Shown here one piece after another: positions 27,500 through 40,800 of a DNA stretch of 64,000 bases. The notes beneath the pieces are model-generated. The model had not been told where the DNA came from, did not search any database, and saw only the letters and a program-made list of their open reading frames with translations. The translations under genes were made by a program, and so were the position numbers. How positions within the stretch are numbered: the stretch's first letter is position 1; each line of letters opens with the position of its first letter. The stretch is from Runella sp. SP2. Lineage in GTDB: Bacteria; Bacteroidota; Bacteroidia; Cytophagales; Spirosomataceae. The stretch is taken from NCBI RefSeq assembly GCF_003711225.1, contig NZ_CP031032.1, positions 1-64,000 on the forward strand, read 5' to 3'.

Positions 27500-28855
27500 A
27501 TGAAAAAGATAATTCGACTTCTTTTGCTTTTGGTAATAGCGCACCTGCATTTGGCTTGTTTTAAGGAGATGGCGCTTTCAACAACGGCTGATTTTACCAT
27601 TAAATTCATTGATGACAATAAAGCAGCTCCAACGCGGGTTCTCATTGAGAATACATCCGTAAATGCCGACACGTATAAATGGACATTTGAGGGAGCTTCT
27701 ATTACTTCTTCCGATCTGCAAACACCCCCCGAACTGCTCTTTCGCAAAGAGGGTAAGTATAAAATTACCCTTGAAGTAAGTAATATCGACAGCAAAACGT
27801 CGCGCAAGGAAACAACCATCGAAATTGGGAAACCCTTGAGTGCCAAGTTTGGCTTTAGTTTTGACCTCAATAATCTGGCCCCAGCTACGGTAAAATTTAA
27901 AAACTCATCAGTCGGCGCTACACGTTACGAATGGTCGTTTGAGAAAGGGGATAAACCTACCTCTACCGAAGAGAACCCCACCGTTATTTTTGCCGAAAAA
28001 GGGCAATACAAAGTATCTTTAAAAGCATTTAGTGGCCAAAAATTTGTGCAGTTTGATTCTACGATTCAGGTGGGTGAAAGCTTACAGCCAACCTTTGAGT
28101 ACGAAACGACGGATTTTAACTTCAACCATGAAGCTCCTCTGACCATCAGGGTTACTAATAAGTCGAAAGGGGCTCTCCAACAAAAATGGAGTGTCAATGA
28201 TGTCAATGCTAGAATAACGGCCGAAAATGATTCAATAACGACCATCCTACTGCCCGACGCAAAAACCTATAAGGTGACATTGACGGCATCCAACGGAAAA
28301 ATAAGCAAGACATCTGAAAAAGAGATAGTTGCGAACACCCCTACCAATTTGCTGTACTTCAAAGACATTCCATTTGGGGTGTATGAGGCTTCTACTTATT
28401 CCAGCTATTTTGTATCGCGCCGTAAACAGTCCATTGCGGCGGAGGCGTTAGATACGCTCTCTTTTGGTAAAGAGTTAGACATTGTGTTTTTCGCCCAAGA
28501 TGAAACCCTCGGGTACGGGCGGTTTTTATCACCTGACAAAACGGCGAGTCTGTTGATGCCTACCATTCCCAAGGCTCAGCGTACTACGTTTATCAATTTG
28601 TTGGAGGCTTGTGCTGCTTGTACCCAGATGACCGATGCAAAATTTGACGCCATCAAAACCTCAAAAGACTTTAGCCAATTTGTATTTAAGTTCAGCGACG
28701 GCGTCATCGAAGGCTTTGATAAACAAACTACCCCGCGTTATGTACCCTTTAAAACAGCCGATGGTCGGTTGGGTATCATCAAAATTAAAAGTTTTCACAC
28801 CACTAGCAGCGATAGCTACATCACTACCGACATCAAGGTGTACAGGAAACCCTAA
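27500..28855 (+). CDS. PKD-domain lipoprotein
   Basis: A 451-aa protein starting with a lipoprotein signal (LLLLLVIAHLHLAC, lipid-attachment cysteine in HLAC). Three PKD domains follow, marked by the repeating strands NADTYKWTFEGASI, GATRYEWSFEKGD and LQQKWSVND, each with a GKYKI or GQYKVSLKA strand. The last 150 residues form a separate domain (FGVYEASTYSSYFVSRRKQS, then LEACAACTQMTDAKF) that I do not recognise. It begins 10 bases after the FN3 protein. It probably sits on the cell surface as an outer-membrane lipoprotein and contacts the larger partners. Confidence 0.8.
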   Translation: MKKIIRLLLLLVIAHLHLACFKEMALSTTADFTIKFIDDNKAAPTRVLIENTSVNADTYKWTFEGASITSSDLQTPPELLFRKEGKYKITLEVSNIDSKTSRKETTIEIGKPLSAKFGFSFDLNNLAPATVKFKNSSVGATRYEWSFEKGDKPTSTEENPTVIFAEKGQYKVSLKAFSGQKFVQFDSTIQVGESLQPTFEYETTDFNFNHEAPLTIRVTNKSKGALQQKWSVNDVNARITAENDSITTILLPDAKTYKVTLTASNGKISKTSEKEIVANTPTNLLYFKDIPFGVYEASTYSSYFVSRRKQSIAAEALDTLSFGKELDIVFFAQDETLGYGRFLSPDKTASLLMPTIPKAQRTTFINLLEACAACTQMTDAKFDAIKTSKDFSQFVFKFSDGVIEGFDKQTTPRYVPFKTADGRLGIIKIKSFHTTSSDSYITTDIKVYRKP

Positions 28856-28892
28856 AATACAATAGAAGAACATGTGTAAACGAAGAGAAGAT

Positions 28893-31800
28893 ATGAAAAA
28901 GTTATATGATTTATGGTTAGGTGTACTGGTAGCCTTTTTACTCCTACCTCTTGGGGAAATCAATGCCCAGAAAATTCCTGGGTGGGGAGGTCAAAGAATG
29001 ATAAGTTCAACTAATGTAAGGCCAAATACACCCGTTCAAATAACTCATTCAGATGGGTGTTTCGGACAAGTAAAATGGTTTAATTCCAACCAAGAGCTTG
29101 TAGGGATTGGAGAAACTTTTGTTGTTTCACAACCAACAGTTGGACAGTATAGCTACTATTTTGAATGTGATGGTTGGATTGGTGTCGATCAAGATTATCG
29201 TACTCTTACATTTACGGTATCTAATGCCGAGAAATCACCTACTCCTAGTGTTAGCTATAGTGTCTCAGATTATGGAGATGGAAGAATCAGTGAGTTGCTT
29301 AAAGCTGAGGGTTGTTACGGGGATGTAAAATGGTTGTCAGGAAATCATGTAGTTGCAGAAGGAGCTTATTTGCAGGTAATTGGGGACAATGGTCATGCTG
29401 AACTGTCTTATCAACCTTATCACAAGTTTAAGGCATACTGTACTGAATATGAGAAAACCGTAAGTGATGCTGCAGAAATTTCTTTTGGTCAGACCAGTCA
29501 AGAACGTAACCTGCCCTACCCGTATGTTTCTATTTATACAACCCAATTTGATGAAACCTTAACTCCCAACCTACCTACGCGTTTGGGAGTAAATAATTGT
29601 TACGGTGCAGTTAGTTGGGAAAAAAATGGGGTGGCTTTTTCAACCGAACTTTCGCCCCTTATTACTCCTCAATGCGGAGATGTGTACAAATTAAAATGTA
29701 CGTACGATCGATGGATATGTTCAGGCTCAGAGTCCCCAAATAGTAACGGTGATGGTTGCTGTACCCCTAATTCCGGAGGGCCTTGTCCTAATATAGTAAG
29801 AGAGAGTCAAGTTGCAATTCTTCAAAGTAATTCGATTTCAATTTCAGCACACCCACAATCACAGACTGTGCTGGCCGGGGCAAACATAAACCTCTCCGTA
29901 ACCGCTTCTAATGGTATAGGCTACCAATGGAGAAAGAATGAAGTTAACATAAACGGAGCAGTAAACAGCAGTTACACAATAGTAAACAGTATAGTAGCAG
30001 ATGCCGGCGATTATGATGTAATCGTAAAAGGAGCAGGTGCCTGTTCAGCGGATAAAATAAGTAATAAAGCCACCATTACCATCAGTAGTGGTGCTACCCT
30101 TACCATGAGTAGCACAGCTGTGACTTGCAATGGTGGTAACAATGGGACTGCAACGGTAAATGCCACAGGAGGCACGCCGCCTTACACTTACTCCTGGCCA
30201 AATGGTGGAAATACCGCTACTATAACAGGACTCACAGCAGGCAACTATACCGTCACGGTTACGGATGCGAGTGGAGTTGTGAAGTCGAGTAGTGTAGTGG
30301 TTACCGAACCTCCAGCTTTGGTAGTAAACCCAAGTAATACGCCCGTAAAATGTAACGGTGGTAACGACGGAACTGCTACCGTAAATGTAAGCGGTGGAAC
30401 AGGTACGTACACTTATTCATGGAGCGGGGGAGTGACAAGTACCACCAATACTGCTACGGGTTTAGTCGCAGGAACGTACACCGTTACCGTCAAAGATGCT
30501 AATAATTGTGAGAAAAGCGTCGCCATTACCATCACAGAACCATCGGCTATCGTAATGACACCAAGCAGCACGCCAGTTAGATGTAAAAATGGCAACGACG
30601 GAACAGCGACTGTAGCCGTAAGTGGGGGCACAGGCTCCTATACCTACACCTGGAGCGGGGGCGTAACAAGCACCACCAATACTGCCACAGGGCTGACCGT
30701 AGGTAGTTATACCGTTACCGTCAAAGATGCCAACAACTGCCAGAAGAGTATTACAATCACGATTAATGAACCCGCTACGTTATTGACTATAAGCATTGCT
30801 AACTCAACCAATATTAGTTGTTTTGGGGCTAATAATGGAACAGCTACTGGTCAAATATCAGGGGGAAATACTCCTTATACCTATTTGTGGAGCAACGGTA
30901 CTACCAACCTAACGACGACTAATTTGGGCGCTGGCGTCAATACGCTGCAAGTAACCGATGCTAATGGCTGTATTAAAAGTGCTTCAGTTACGATTATGGA
31001 GCCTGCGGCTATTGTACTAACTCCAAGTAGCACTACGGTAAAGTGTTTTGGTGGAAACGATGGAACAGCGACCGTAACAGCAAGTGGGGGAACGGGGTCA
31101 TACACTTACTCATGGAGCGGAGGAATAACGAGTACGACAAATACTGCCACAGGGCTGACCGCAGGAACATACACTGTCACCGTCAAAGATGCCAATAATT
31201 GCCAAAAAAATATCAACATAACTGTTACTGAACCCTCAGCACTCGTTCTAACCCCAAACACCACGGCTGTTACTTGTAACGGAGGAACTGATGGAACGGC
31301 TAGTGTCACTGTCAATGGCGGAACGGAGCCATATACCTATACATGGAGTGGTGGCAGTATAAGTACCACCAATACAGCCACTGGCTTAACAGCGGGGACT
31401 TATACCGTACTCGTCAAAGATGCTAATAACTGCCAAAAGAGTATCACTATCACAGTAGCAGAACCTACACCTTTGGCACTTACCTCAAGCAGTACTCCTG
31501 TAAAATGTAAAGGAAGTAATGATGGAACTGCAACTGTAACTGCCAGCGGAGGTACAGGTTCGTACACTTACTCATGGAGTAATGGAATAACGAGCACTTC
31601 CAACACGGTAACAGGCTTGACCTCTGGCAGCTACACAGTTACAGTGAAAGATGCTAATAATTGCCAAAAAAGTATCACGATTGTTGTCAGCGAACCATCA
31701 ACTTTACTAACTGTTAGTATTGCCAATTCAACCAATATTAGTTGTTATGGAGCTAACAACGGAACAGCTACTGGTCAAGTGACAGGAGGAGTTAGTCCGT

Positions 31801-34800
31801 ACTCGTATTTATGGAGTAATGGCAGTACTGACCTTTTAGCAACAAACTTAGGGCCAGGAAATCATACACTTCAAGTAACCGATGCCAATGGATGTATCAA
31901 AACGGCTGAGATTGAATTTTTAGAACCACCCGCCCTTTTTATTACGCCAAGCACTACGGCTGTTACTTGTTTTGGAGGAAATAATGGAACGGCAAGTGTA
32001 ACCGTGAACGGTGGCACAGGAACCTATACCTACTTATGGAGTAATGGCAGTACAACCAGTTCCGTAACAGGTTTATCAGCAGGTGTATATACAGTCATGG
32101 TTAAAGATTTTAAAAATTGTCAAAAGACCATTGATATTACTATTACTGAACCAGACGAACTGTTATTATCATCAGGTAGTACAAATATAAGTTGCAACGG
32201 AGCCAATGATGGAGTTGCAAGCGTTACGGTAAATGGAGGAACCGCTCCCTATAGTCACTCGTGGAGTGGAGGAATTACGAATACTACTAGCATGGTATCG
32301 GGCTTGACCGCAGGCACCTACACCGTCACGGTCAAAGATGCCAATAATTGCACCAAGAGTATGGCCATTACCATTACAGAACCTGCGGGTGTCATACTTA
32401 CTACCAGCAGCACCCCTGCCAAGTGTAAAAGCGGCAACGACGGTACGGCTACCGTAACTGTAAGCGGCGGAACTGCCCCTTACACCTATTCGTGGAATGG
32501 TGGTATTACCAGCACCACAAATACCGCCACGGGACTAACCGCAGGCACCTACACCGTCACCGTCAAAGACACCAACAACTGTTCAAAAAGCGTTACCATC
32601 AGCGTTGGAGAGCCTAGCACCTTATTAACCGTCACCATTCCTGCCCCAACCAACATCAGTTGTAACGGTGCCAACGACGGTATCGCTACGGGAAATGTGT
32701 CGGGTGGAAGTGCCCCTTACACTTACCTGTGGAGCAATGGAAACACCAACCTAACGGCCAATAACCTACCCGCAGGAAGTAACACCCTGCAAGTCACCGA
32801 CGCCAACGGCTGTATCAAAACTGCCTCGGTCACCATTTCTGAACCTGCCGCCATCGCACTTGTACCAAGTAGCAACCCTGTCAAATGCAAAAGTGGAAAC
32901 GACGGAGTAGCCAGCGTCACTGCCAGTGGAGGCGCGGGGGGGTACACCTATTTGTGGAGCAGCGGTATCACTAGCACCACCAACACCGCCACAGGTTTAG
33001 TGGCAGGCACCTACACCGTCACGGTCAAAGATGCTAATAATTGTACCAAAAGCATTGCCATAGAAGTGACCGAACCTGATGCACTGACTTTGATACCAAA
33101 CAGCACAGCCGCCAACTGTAACGGAGGCAACGACGGAACCGCCACTGTCACCGTCAGCGGGGGCGTCGCTCCTTATACCTACTCGTGGAGTGGTGGCATT
33201 ACTAGCACCACCAATACCGCCACAGGTTTAGTCGCGAACACCTACACAGTCAAAGTCAAAGATGCCAACAATTGTACCAAAAGTATATCCATCACCGTTA
33301 CTGAACCTGCGGCGATTGTACTCACCCCAAGCAGTAGCCCCGCCAAATGTAAAGGGGGCAACGACGGTACGGCTACCGTTAGTTTGACTGGAGGAACTGC
33401 ACCCTATATATTTTCATGGAGTGGCGGTATTACTAGTACCTCCAATTTAGCTACGGGACTGACCGCAGGCACGTACACCGTCACGGTCAAAGATGCCAAA
33501 AACTGCCAAAAAAGCATTACAATCACTGTTGGAGAACCTAGCACCTTGCTCACTGTCACCATTCCTGCCCCAACCAATATCAGTTGTAACGGTGCCAACG
33601 ACGGTATCGCGACGGGAAATGTGTCGGGTGGAAGTGCCCCTTACACTTACCTGTGGGGCAATGGAAACACCAACCTAACGGCCAATAACCTACCCGCAGG
33701 AAGCAACACCCTGCAAGTCACCGACGCCAACGGCTGTATCAAAACTGCCTCGGTCACCATTTCCGAACCCGCCGCCATCGCACTTGTACCAATTAGCAAC
33801 CCTGTCAAATGCAAAAGTGGAAACGACGGAGTAGCCAGCGTCACTGCCAGTGGAGGCGCGGGGGGGTACACCTATTTGTGGAGCAGCGGTATCACTAGCA
33901 CCACCAACACCGCCACAGGTTTAGTGGCAGGCACCTACACCGTCACGGTCAAAGATGCTAATAATTGTACCAAGAGTATAGCCATTACTGTTACCGAACC
34001 CGACGCGCTGAGTTTGGTATCGAGCAGTACAGCCATCCAATGCAACGGAGGCAACGACGGAACCGCCACTGTCACCGTCAGCGGGGGCGTCGCTCCTTAT
34101 ACCTACTCGTGGAGTGGTGGCATTACTAGCACCACCAATACCGCCACAGGTTTAGTCGCGAACACCTACACAGTCACAGTCAAAGATGCCAACAATTGTA
34201 CCAAAAGTATATCCATCACCGTTACTGAACCTGCGGCGATTGTACTCACCCCAAGCAGTAGCCCCGCCAAATGTAAAGGCGGCAACGACGGTACGGTCAC
34301 TGTTAGTTTGACTGGAGGAACTGCACCCTATATATTTTCATGGAGTGGCGGTATTACTAGTACCTCTAACTTCGCCACGGGGCTGGCCGCAGGAATTTAC
34401 ACCGTCACGGTCAAAGATGCCAAAAACTGCCAAAAAAGCATTAATATCACCGTCACCGAGCCAGCAACTAGCCTCACCTTAACCTCAACCGCTACTGCTG
34501 TTAAATGCAACGCTGGTAATGATGGTACAGCCACTGTCAATGTAAGCGGTGGTACAGCCCCCTACAACTATACTTGGAGTGGTGGTATAACTAGCACTAC
34601 TAATACTGCGACAGGCTTAGTCGCTGGAAACTACACTGTGACCGTCAGAGATGCGAACAACTGTCTAAAAAGCGTCGTAATTTCTGTTGGTGCCCCAACT
34701 CCTATTGTACTTTCCCCAAGCAGCACCCCAGCCAAATGCAAAGGTGGAAACGACGGAACAGCAAGTATCAGTGTTAGTGGAGGAATTGCTCCCTACTCCT

Positions 34801-37800
34801 ATTCGTGGAGCGGAGGCATTACCAGTACTACAAACACCGCTACTGGTTTAGTGGCTGGTACTTATACAGTCATCGTCAAAGATGCTAACAATTGTCAAAA
34901 GAATATTGCCATCACTGTCACCGAACCTTCAGCGATTGTTTTAACCCCAAGCAGCATAGCGGTCAAATGTAACGGCAGCAACGACGGAACTGCCAGCGTA
35001 AGTGTCAGCGGCGGCGTGAGTCCATACACCTATTCGTGGAGTGGGGGTATAACCAGCACCACCAATACCGCCACAGGCATATCAGCAGGTACTTATACCG
35101 TCACCGTCAAAGATGCTAATAGTTGTCAAAAAAGCATTGCTATCACCATTACGGAGCCGACGCTAATCGTACTAACCCCGAACAATACATCTGTAAAGTG
35201 TAAAGGAGAGAATGATGGAACTGCCAGCGTAAGTGTCAGCGGTGGTACTGCTCCTTACACTTATTCGTGGAATGGCGGAATTACCAGTACTACCAACACG
35301 GCTACAGGGTTAACCGCAGGAACTTATACCGTGACCGTCAAAGATGCCAAAAACTGCCAAAAAAGCGCGATTATAACCATAGCCGAACCAGCAACTACCC
35401 TCACCTTGACCTCAACAGCTACTGCTGTTAAATGTAACGGAGGTAATGATGGAACTGCTACCGTCAATGTAAGCGGTGGAACAGCGCCTTACAGCTATGC
35501 TTGGAGTGGTGGAGTAGCCAGTACGACAAACACTGCAACAGGGTTAATCGCTGGAAACTATACCGTGACCGTCAGAGACGCCAACAACTGCCAGAAGAGT
35601 ATTGTGATTTCTGTTGGTGCATCAACCACGATTTCATTAACCCCAAGCAGCACGCCTGTCAAATGCAAAGGCGGCAACGACGGAACCGCCAGTGTAAGTG
35701 TCAGTGGCGGGATAGCGCCTTACTCTTATTCTTGGAGCGGCGGAATTACCAGCACGACTAATGCAGCAACAGGCTTATCAGCAGGCACTTATACCGTTAC
35801 CGTCAAAGATGCTAACAATTGTCAAAAGAATATTGCCATCACTGTCACCGAACCTTCAGCGATTGTTTTAACCCCAAGCAGCATAGCGGTCAAATGTAAC
35901 GGCAGCAACGACGGAACCGCCAGCATAAGTGTCAGCGGTGGGATAGCGCCTTACTCTTATTCTTGGAGCGGAGGAGTTACCAGCACCACTAATGCGGCAA
36001 CGGGCTTATCAGCAGGTACTTATACCGTCACCGTCAAAGATGCTAATAATTGTCAAAACAGCATCGCCATCACCGTCTCCGAACCAACTGTATTGATGCT
36101 GGCTTCGAGTGGCACATCAGTTAAATGTAAAGCAGGGACAGATGGGACAGCCACGGTGAGCGCGAGTGGTGGAACAGCTCCGTACACCTACTTATGGAGT
36201 AATGGCAGCACCAGCGCTACGGTCACGGGCTTGGTAGCAGGCACATACACGGTGACAGTCAAAGATGCCAATAACTGTCAAAAAACAAGTACAGTCACGG
36301 TCAGTGAACCCGAAGCATTAGTGTTGGTTCCAAGCAGTATTGCCGTAAAATGCAGTGGCGACGGTACGGCAATGGTCACTGTGAGCGGTGGTGTAAGTCC
36401 TTACACTTATTCGTGGGACAAAGGAGTAACCAGCACCACCAATGTAGCCTCAGGCTTGCCAGCGGGTACCTACACGGTGACAGTAAAAGATGCCAACAAC
36501 TGTGAGAAAAGTGTTAAAATTACCATTGACCAACCAGCAATTATTACCTTAACATCAAGCACAGTGGCGGTTAAGTGTAAAGGAGGAAAGGACGGAGCAG
36601 CCAGTGTAACAGTAAATGGAGGAGAAGCTCCTTATACCTACTCATGGAGTAATGGTAGCACCAGCGCCACGGCCACTGGCTTGGCGGCAGGTACCTACAC
36701 GGTCTTAGTAAAAGATGTAAATGGCTGCGAAAAAAGCATCGATATCAGTGTTACTGAACCCGAGGCACTTACGTTAGTCTCCACAAGCGTAACGGTAAAG
36801 TGCAAAGGGGGGAGCGACGGAGTGGCTAGCGTCAGCGTAAGTGGCGGAACGGCACCTTACACCTATGCGTGGAGTAACGGCATTACCAGTACCACCAACA
36901 CCGCCATGGGCTTGACCGCAGGTACCTACACCGTGACAGTCAAAGATGCCAACAACTGTCAACAGAGTACTCTAGTGAGTGTGGCTGAACCAACTGCTTT
37001 GAGCGCTATTACCAGTAGTGAAAATGTTAAATGCAAAGGCGGTAACGACGGAACGGCCAGTGTAAGTGTCAGTGGGGGAACCGCTCCCTATAGCTATGCG
37101 TGGAGTGGTGGAATTGCCAGCACCACCCAAACCGCAACGGGTTTAGCGGCAGGTACCTACACAGTCACAATCACAGATGCCAATGGTTGCCAACAGTTAA
37201 CCACGGTGAGTGTAGGCGAGCCTGCTTTGGCTCTCTCGTTGAGCTCGGTCAGTACAGGGGTTAAATGTAACGGCGGCAACGACGGTACGGCCAGCGTTGG
37301 TGTCAATGGAGGAACGGCACCTTATACCTATGCGTGGAGTGGGGGTATTACCAGCACCACCCAGTCCGCGACGGGTTTAGCCGCAGGTACCTACATGGTT
37401 ACGGTCAAAGATGCCAATGGTTGCCAAAAGAGCATGACCATCACTGTCAGCGAACCTACGGGTATGGAGCTAACTGCTACAAGCGAACCTGCCAAGTGTT
37501 TTGGAGCAAAGGATGGAATCGCCAGCGTGAGTGTCAGTGGCGGTACGGCACCGTACACCTACGCTTGGAGTGGAAGCATTACCAGTATAACTAACATCGC
37601 TACGGACTTGGCCGCAGGAGCGTACACGGTCACCGTCAAAGATGCTAACAATTGCCAAAAAACGCTAACCATCACGGTGAACCAGCCAGTAGCGTTGGTG
37701 TTGACATCGGCTACTACTACCGTCAGATGCAACGGCGGCAACGACGGTACGGCCACCGTGAGTGTGAGTGGTGGCACGACGCCGTACAGCTACGTATGGA

Positions 37801-40800
37801 GCAATGGCATTACAAGCACGACCAACACCGCCACGGGCTTGGCCGCAGGCACTTACACCGTAACAGTCAAAGATGCTAATAACTGTCAACAAAGCACTAA
37901 CATTACGGTTGTTCAGCCCGCAGGAATGGTACTAACTCCGACGGTTGTAGCCGTCAAATGTAAAGGCGGCAACGATGGCTCGGCGAGCATTGGGGTAACA
38001 GGTGGCACGGCTCCCTATACTTATGCTTGGAATGGAGGTATCACAAGTACGTCCAACTCAGCCACAGGCTTAGCGGCAGGTACATACACAGTAACAGTAA
38101 AGGATGCGAATAACTGTCAACAGATGGTTTCAATCTCCATTACCGAGCCAGCGGCGTTGGTGTTAACTCCAAGTAGTACTGCGGCCAATTGTGCCGGTAG
38201 TACCGACGGTACGGCCAGCGTAGCCGTAAGCGGCGGAACAGCCCCTTACAGTTACGCCTGGAGCGGAGGCATCACCAGTACGACCAGTACGGCCAAGGGC
38301 TTAGCAGCAGGCACTTATACCGTCACGGTCAAAGATGCCAATAATTGCCAACAGACAGTTTCTATCACGATCACCGAACCTGACGCAGCAACGCGCATGG
38401 TACTCACAACCGATGTGCGTCAAATCCGATGCTTTGGTGGCACAGGAAGTGCCACGGTGGCCGTGACGGGTGGAATAAGCCCCTATACCTACGTGTGGAG
38501 CAACGGAGCTACTACCCCCGAACTAACCAACGCCATAGCAGGGGAGTACACCGTAACTGTGAAAGATGCTAAAGGATGCACTACGGCGAAAATAGTAACT
38601 ATAGTGAGCCCAACGGAGATGGTATTGACACCTACCATTGTAGATGTGAAATGTACCTCTGAAGCTACAGGTAGAATTCTTCTTAGCGTAACTGGAGGAA
38701 CGGCTCCTTATACCTACTTGTGGAGCAATGGGGCTAAAACTTCGGCAGTTACGGGATTACGGGCAGGAATATATAGGGTAACAGTTTCTGACGCTACCAA
38801 CTGTTCAAAAACGATGGAGGTTACTATTACAGAACCCCAAGAGAAACTACAACAATTAATTTTCCAAAGTAATGTTACTTGCAAAGGCGGCGCCAACGGT
38901 CAGTTAACCTCTTTTTCTTTTGGAGGAACAGCCCCTTATACTTATTTATGGAGCAACGGGTCAACTAACCAAACAATTGAAAATTTAGTAGCAGGTACTT
39001 ATTCTGTCAAATTAACCGACGCTAATAACTGTGTAGTAGATTCTCAAGCTGTGGTCAAAGAGCCCCAAAGTTCAATAAGCATTGTATCAAAAATTGTAAG
39101 TCCACCCTGTAAAGGGGATGCTGGCCTTATCGAACTAAAGGCAACTGGTGCTAACGGAGGAACTGATCCGCTACAGTTTTATTATCTATGGTCTGACGGT
39201 TTCATGGGAAGCACTAGAGTTGGTATGGCAGGTACTTACACCGTTGAAGTGATCGACTTGTTGGGGTGCTCAAAGGTCGAGTCTTTTAAAATCGAAGAAC
39301 CTCTTCAAAGCTTAACGCTTACTACTGATATTACTGCCGAAAAATGTTTTGATTCTAAAAATGGAACAGCTGTAGTTACGGCTATCGGTGGAGTTGCTCC
39401 GTATCAATATCTTTGGAGTACGGGAGATACTACATTTCAGATTTCAACCTTCCAAAGAGGGGGAATATCAGTAAGAGTAACTGATAAAAATGGATGTACC
39501 AGAGAAACGTATCAATTTGTAAATGGTCCCGAGCCCCTACAAGTAAGCACTGATGTAACCGATATACTTTGCTATGACGGAAAAGATGGAAAAATCAGAG
39601 TGAATATCAGTGGTGGCACGTGGCCAATGGAAGTTTCAGTGAGAGGAAATGATATTGCAACGGGAGTAAATCTAGGCTTGACCAACGAAGTATCATCGCT
39701 GAAAGCAGGCACCTACCAAATCACGGGTAAGGATAAAAATGGATGTGTGTCGCCAACCCAAGAAGTAACTATAAAACAACCACTAACGCCACTGACAGTT
39801 TCTTTGGTAGAAGCCACCTCACCACGAGGATTTGGCTTGGCAGATGGTAAACTACAATTAGTCGTAAAAGGGGGAACTTCTCCATCAGGTTATTACACAA
39901 ACACCTGGCAGGTGAACGGCACTCCATTTGACAATGTTACTACAACGGCTTCAGGAACTGATTTTACCATTCAATCTTCATCAGCTGTTGGCGGAAATTA
40001 TATGGTGACAGTAACTGATAATAATTACGAATTGGCAACGGATAAGAAAGGTTGTAGGGTTGACTACACGTATTTCTTAAAACAACCAGATAAATTAATG
40101 GCTACCTCAATTGTGTTTAAGAAGCCTTCATGTGCGGGTAAAATAGATGGTGAAATCGGAGCAGATATTAAAGGAGGTGTACCAATTTCAGAATCAGGTG
40201 CTTTCTCAGAACGGTATAAGCTTCAATGGTTTAGAAAAAACAATGAAGAACTTGTTGACTTAAATACAAATGAAGCTACTATTAAAAATGCAGAAAGTGG
40301 CATTTATGTAGTGAAGGTTACGGATAAAAATGATATTTCGGCAACTTTCGAACTAGAACTCACCCCTACACCAAGTATCTACGCCAATTTCCGTACGATA
40401 CAGCCACAGTGTAAAAATCAAAAGACGGGGGGAATTGAGTTGGTCAACATTGAAGGTGGAGTAGCCCCCTACACAATCACTTGGAATAAGGGCTTGTCAG
40501 GACCTAATTTAAGTAACCTTGAAGCAGGTAACTATTATGCCATCATTAAAGATAGAAATGGTTGTTATGGCGAAGCAGCAGTTGGACTAAAAGAGGTGTT
40601 TGATTTTTCAATTAATTTGGTAGCTAAAAAAGACCTAGTTTGTAAGGGCAATTGCGAAGGCGAACTAGAGGTGAAAATTACTGGTACAGGTGCTTTAAAT
40701 CCATACTCATTTAGCTGGCAAAATGGATCGACTACTCAAAAAATCACAAAACGATGCGCTGGTATTTATACTGCGACCGTAGCTAATTCGAGAGGATGTA

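Noticed and set aside
30413-38896. Many antisense frames with repeated peptides such as PPLTLTVAVPSLPPLHLT
   Set aside because: They are shadows of the SprB repeats on the other strand, recurring with the repeat period, and have no start context.
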